Origin: Tupaia tana
Taxonomy: Eukaryota > Chordata > Mammalia > Scandentia > Tupaiidae
Direction: 5' to 3'
Assembly (NCBI GenBank): GCA_026018925.1
Contig: JAKSZU010000012.1
Span: 49,395,207-49,459,206, forward strand
DNA: 64,000 nucleotides
Shown here: positions 62,612 through 64,000 of the stretch, piece by piece
Numbering within the stretch: the first letter of the stretch is position 1
Layout: each line of letters begins with the position of its first letter
The notes under the pieces: generated by a model
Seen by the model: the letters and a program-made list of their open reading frames with translations, nothing else
What the model was told of the DNA's origin: nothing
Databases searched by the model: none
Position numbers and translations under genes: made by a program

Positions 62612-63194
62612 ATTTACAGACTTTTTGATGAAGTTTTGCCATGTGGAAGGCGCCTGGGAGAATACAAATAAGTGTAAGACTATAAAATGGAATTCCTATT
62701 TCAACAGAGCTAAGTCTCCTTTATGTATGCTGACTGATGTAATGTACTTTGAGGTTAATGACTTGCTGTTCAATAACTTTGTCAGCAGGGTTTAGTCTTG
62801 TAGTCCATAGAACATGAGGGCACCTTTGTCTTCAATCTCAATAACTAGAGTTGGTTCTTTGAATGCAAAGCCCACAGAGACGACCAAGCCCAGTCAGTGT
62901 TTTGGGCCACAAGCTGCAGAAAAGGCTTGGTGTGAGGTCTATGAAGGGACCATGTAGTACACAATATTGTTTCTGGATCAGGAGCAGCTTGCAAATGATG
63001 TAGTGGGACAAGGCACATGTTCCTGGGTAGATGATTGTTTAAGGCATGTGTGGCCATTGTCAAATGTGTAGTACGGAAAATCATGAGATGTCTTCAGATA
63101 TGAGAAAGAACCCTGTAGGTGAAGTCTCCCTAGAGAAGGTGGGACTTGGGTCTGGATCTGAAGGGACAATGTAGAAAGAGCCCAGAATTCCAGA
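62612..63194. other. Unassigned intergenic sequence
   Basis: About 580 bp with no gene or repeat I can support. Confidence 0.4.
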
Positions 63195-63400
63195 ACTCTA
63201 AGATAAGAGATTTAGCATCTAGTCAAACCTCTACTACTTACCAGGGATGTGACTGGCATAAGCCACTTATATTTGAGCCCATTTCCTCTTCAACAAAGTG
63301 GAGGTAATAGCATAATAGTACAAGCCATATCTTCCTCATGGGCATTGTGAGAGTCAAATGAGATAATGGGTGGAAAACATTTTCATATTGTTACCTTCTT
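63195..63400 (+). repeat. MIR relic
   Basis: CTCTACTACTTACCAGGGAT, TTTGAGCCCATTTCCTCTTC, GTGGAGGTAATAGCATAATA and GAGTCAAATGAGATAATG follow MIR order. Confidence 0.75.
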
Positions 63401-64000
63401 CTTAATTGTGGTATTATTGTTGGTAATGTAAGCAAAGCTGAATGTGAAGTTCCTAACTAACCACCTGAACCTAGGAATGGCAATGGGATTGCATATGGCA
63501 TGTTGGCAAGAGTGCTAAGATACTAGGCCATTCAGATTAAATTGGGTAAACTACCAATTCCTCAGTCCGTTACCTCTATAGGCAATTGGAGCTTACTTCT
63601 ATCAAACAGGATGAAGAACCTGGGCTTCTGAGACCAACTGGATCTTTGTAGAGAAATTACACTTTTCTAGGGGAATTTTTGTAGGCTCCCGCTACTAAGC
63701 TATCCAGATCCAAGCCTAAGAATCCTCCTCCTGTTCATAATGAGCAGGATATCTCAGAGGATATCGTAGGGTTAGTCTGTGATTCTTGCACAAGGCACAT
63801 GTGTGGGAGGGATAAGGTATTTGTAGTGTATTTAATCAAGAAACAGGATGTGTATGTATATGTGTGTGATTTCAACTTTTTATAAATCAATAAGAAAAAG
63901 ACAGATAACCCAATAGCAAATACTAACTTCATTTTCTAATCTGTTGCTCACATTCATTTATTTGGTTTATCTCCAACTGAGGTAATGATAACAATGCCAT
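63401..64000. other. Unassigned intergenic sequence to the window end
   Basis: Nothing recognisable; short open frames only. Confidence 0.4.

Noticed and set aside
1..64000. Repeated units that could suggest a CRISPR array or other prokaryotic system
   Set aside because: The repeats are dispersed SINEs in both orientations with target duplications, in an intron-bearing mammalian gene setting. No regular spacing or cas-like frame is present.

Overview
The window is nuclear DNA from a placental mammal. It holds multi-exon GT-AG genes, MIR and L2 relics, eutherian DNA transposons (MER5A- and MER20-like), MaLR-type LTRs, L1 3' ends and a dense load of lineage-specific tRNA-derived SINEs. A single old 7SL/Alu-like monomer (19670-19797) points to Euarchontoglires. 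The lack of Alu, B1, ID or lagomorph C repeats argues against an anthropoid primate, rodent or lagomorph. By elimination a colugo-like or similar euarchontan is my best guess, but the species is inference and I cannot confirm the SINE family names.

Layout. 1-35765: LPXN (leupaxin) on the + strand, exons 2 to 9 of 9, with stop codon at 35203-35205 and poly(A) signal at 35742. Exon 1, which should hold only 13 coding bases, lies upstream of the window. All eight visible exons are open, in phase and flanked by GT-AG. With the missing exon they give exactly the 386 residues of human leupaxin. A well-formed extra 45-bp in-frame exon candidate sits at 14124-14168, at the position where paxillin carries its beta/gamma isoform exons. 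35766-58292: intergenic DNA, almost all repeats. 58293-59191: an olfactory receptor pseudogene on the + strand, most like OR5B21, broken by several frameshifts and a stop. The LPXN-OR5B21 neighbourhood and relative orientation match human chromosome 11q12. 59192-64000: intergenic DNA with a few SINE and MIR copies.

Repeats. Three SINE groups dominate. Type A has a tRNA-like head, a GC-rich middle, a CT-rich stretch and an A tail (about 46 copies of about 260 bp). Type B has a similar head joined to a short CT-rich stretch and an AAAT-rich tail (about 12 copies). Type C is a more diverged family with about 13 copies. Many have clear target-site duplications, and at three places two SINEs share one target so that the target sequence occurs three times. 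Six 44-80 bp palindromes flanked by TA look like mariner-type MITEs.

I saw no CRISPR, operon, phage or bacterial-type system and no intact viral gene. The most interesting observations are the candidate LPXN cassette exon, the reused SINE target sites, a near-palindromic SINE pair, the palindromic MITE family and a stray 63-bp olfactory-receptor fragment.
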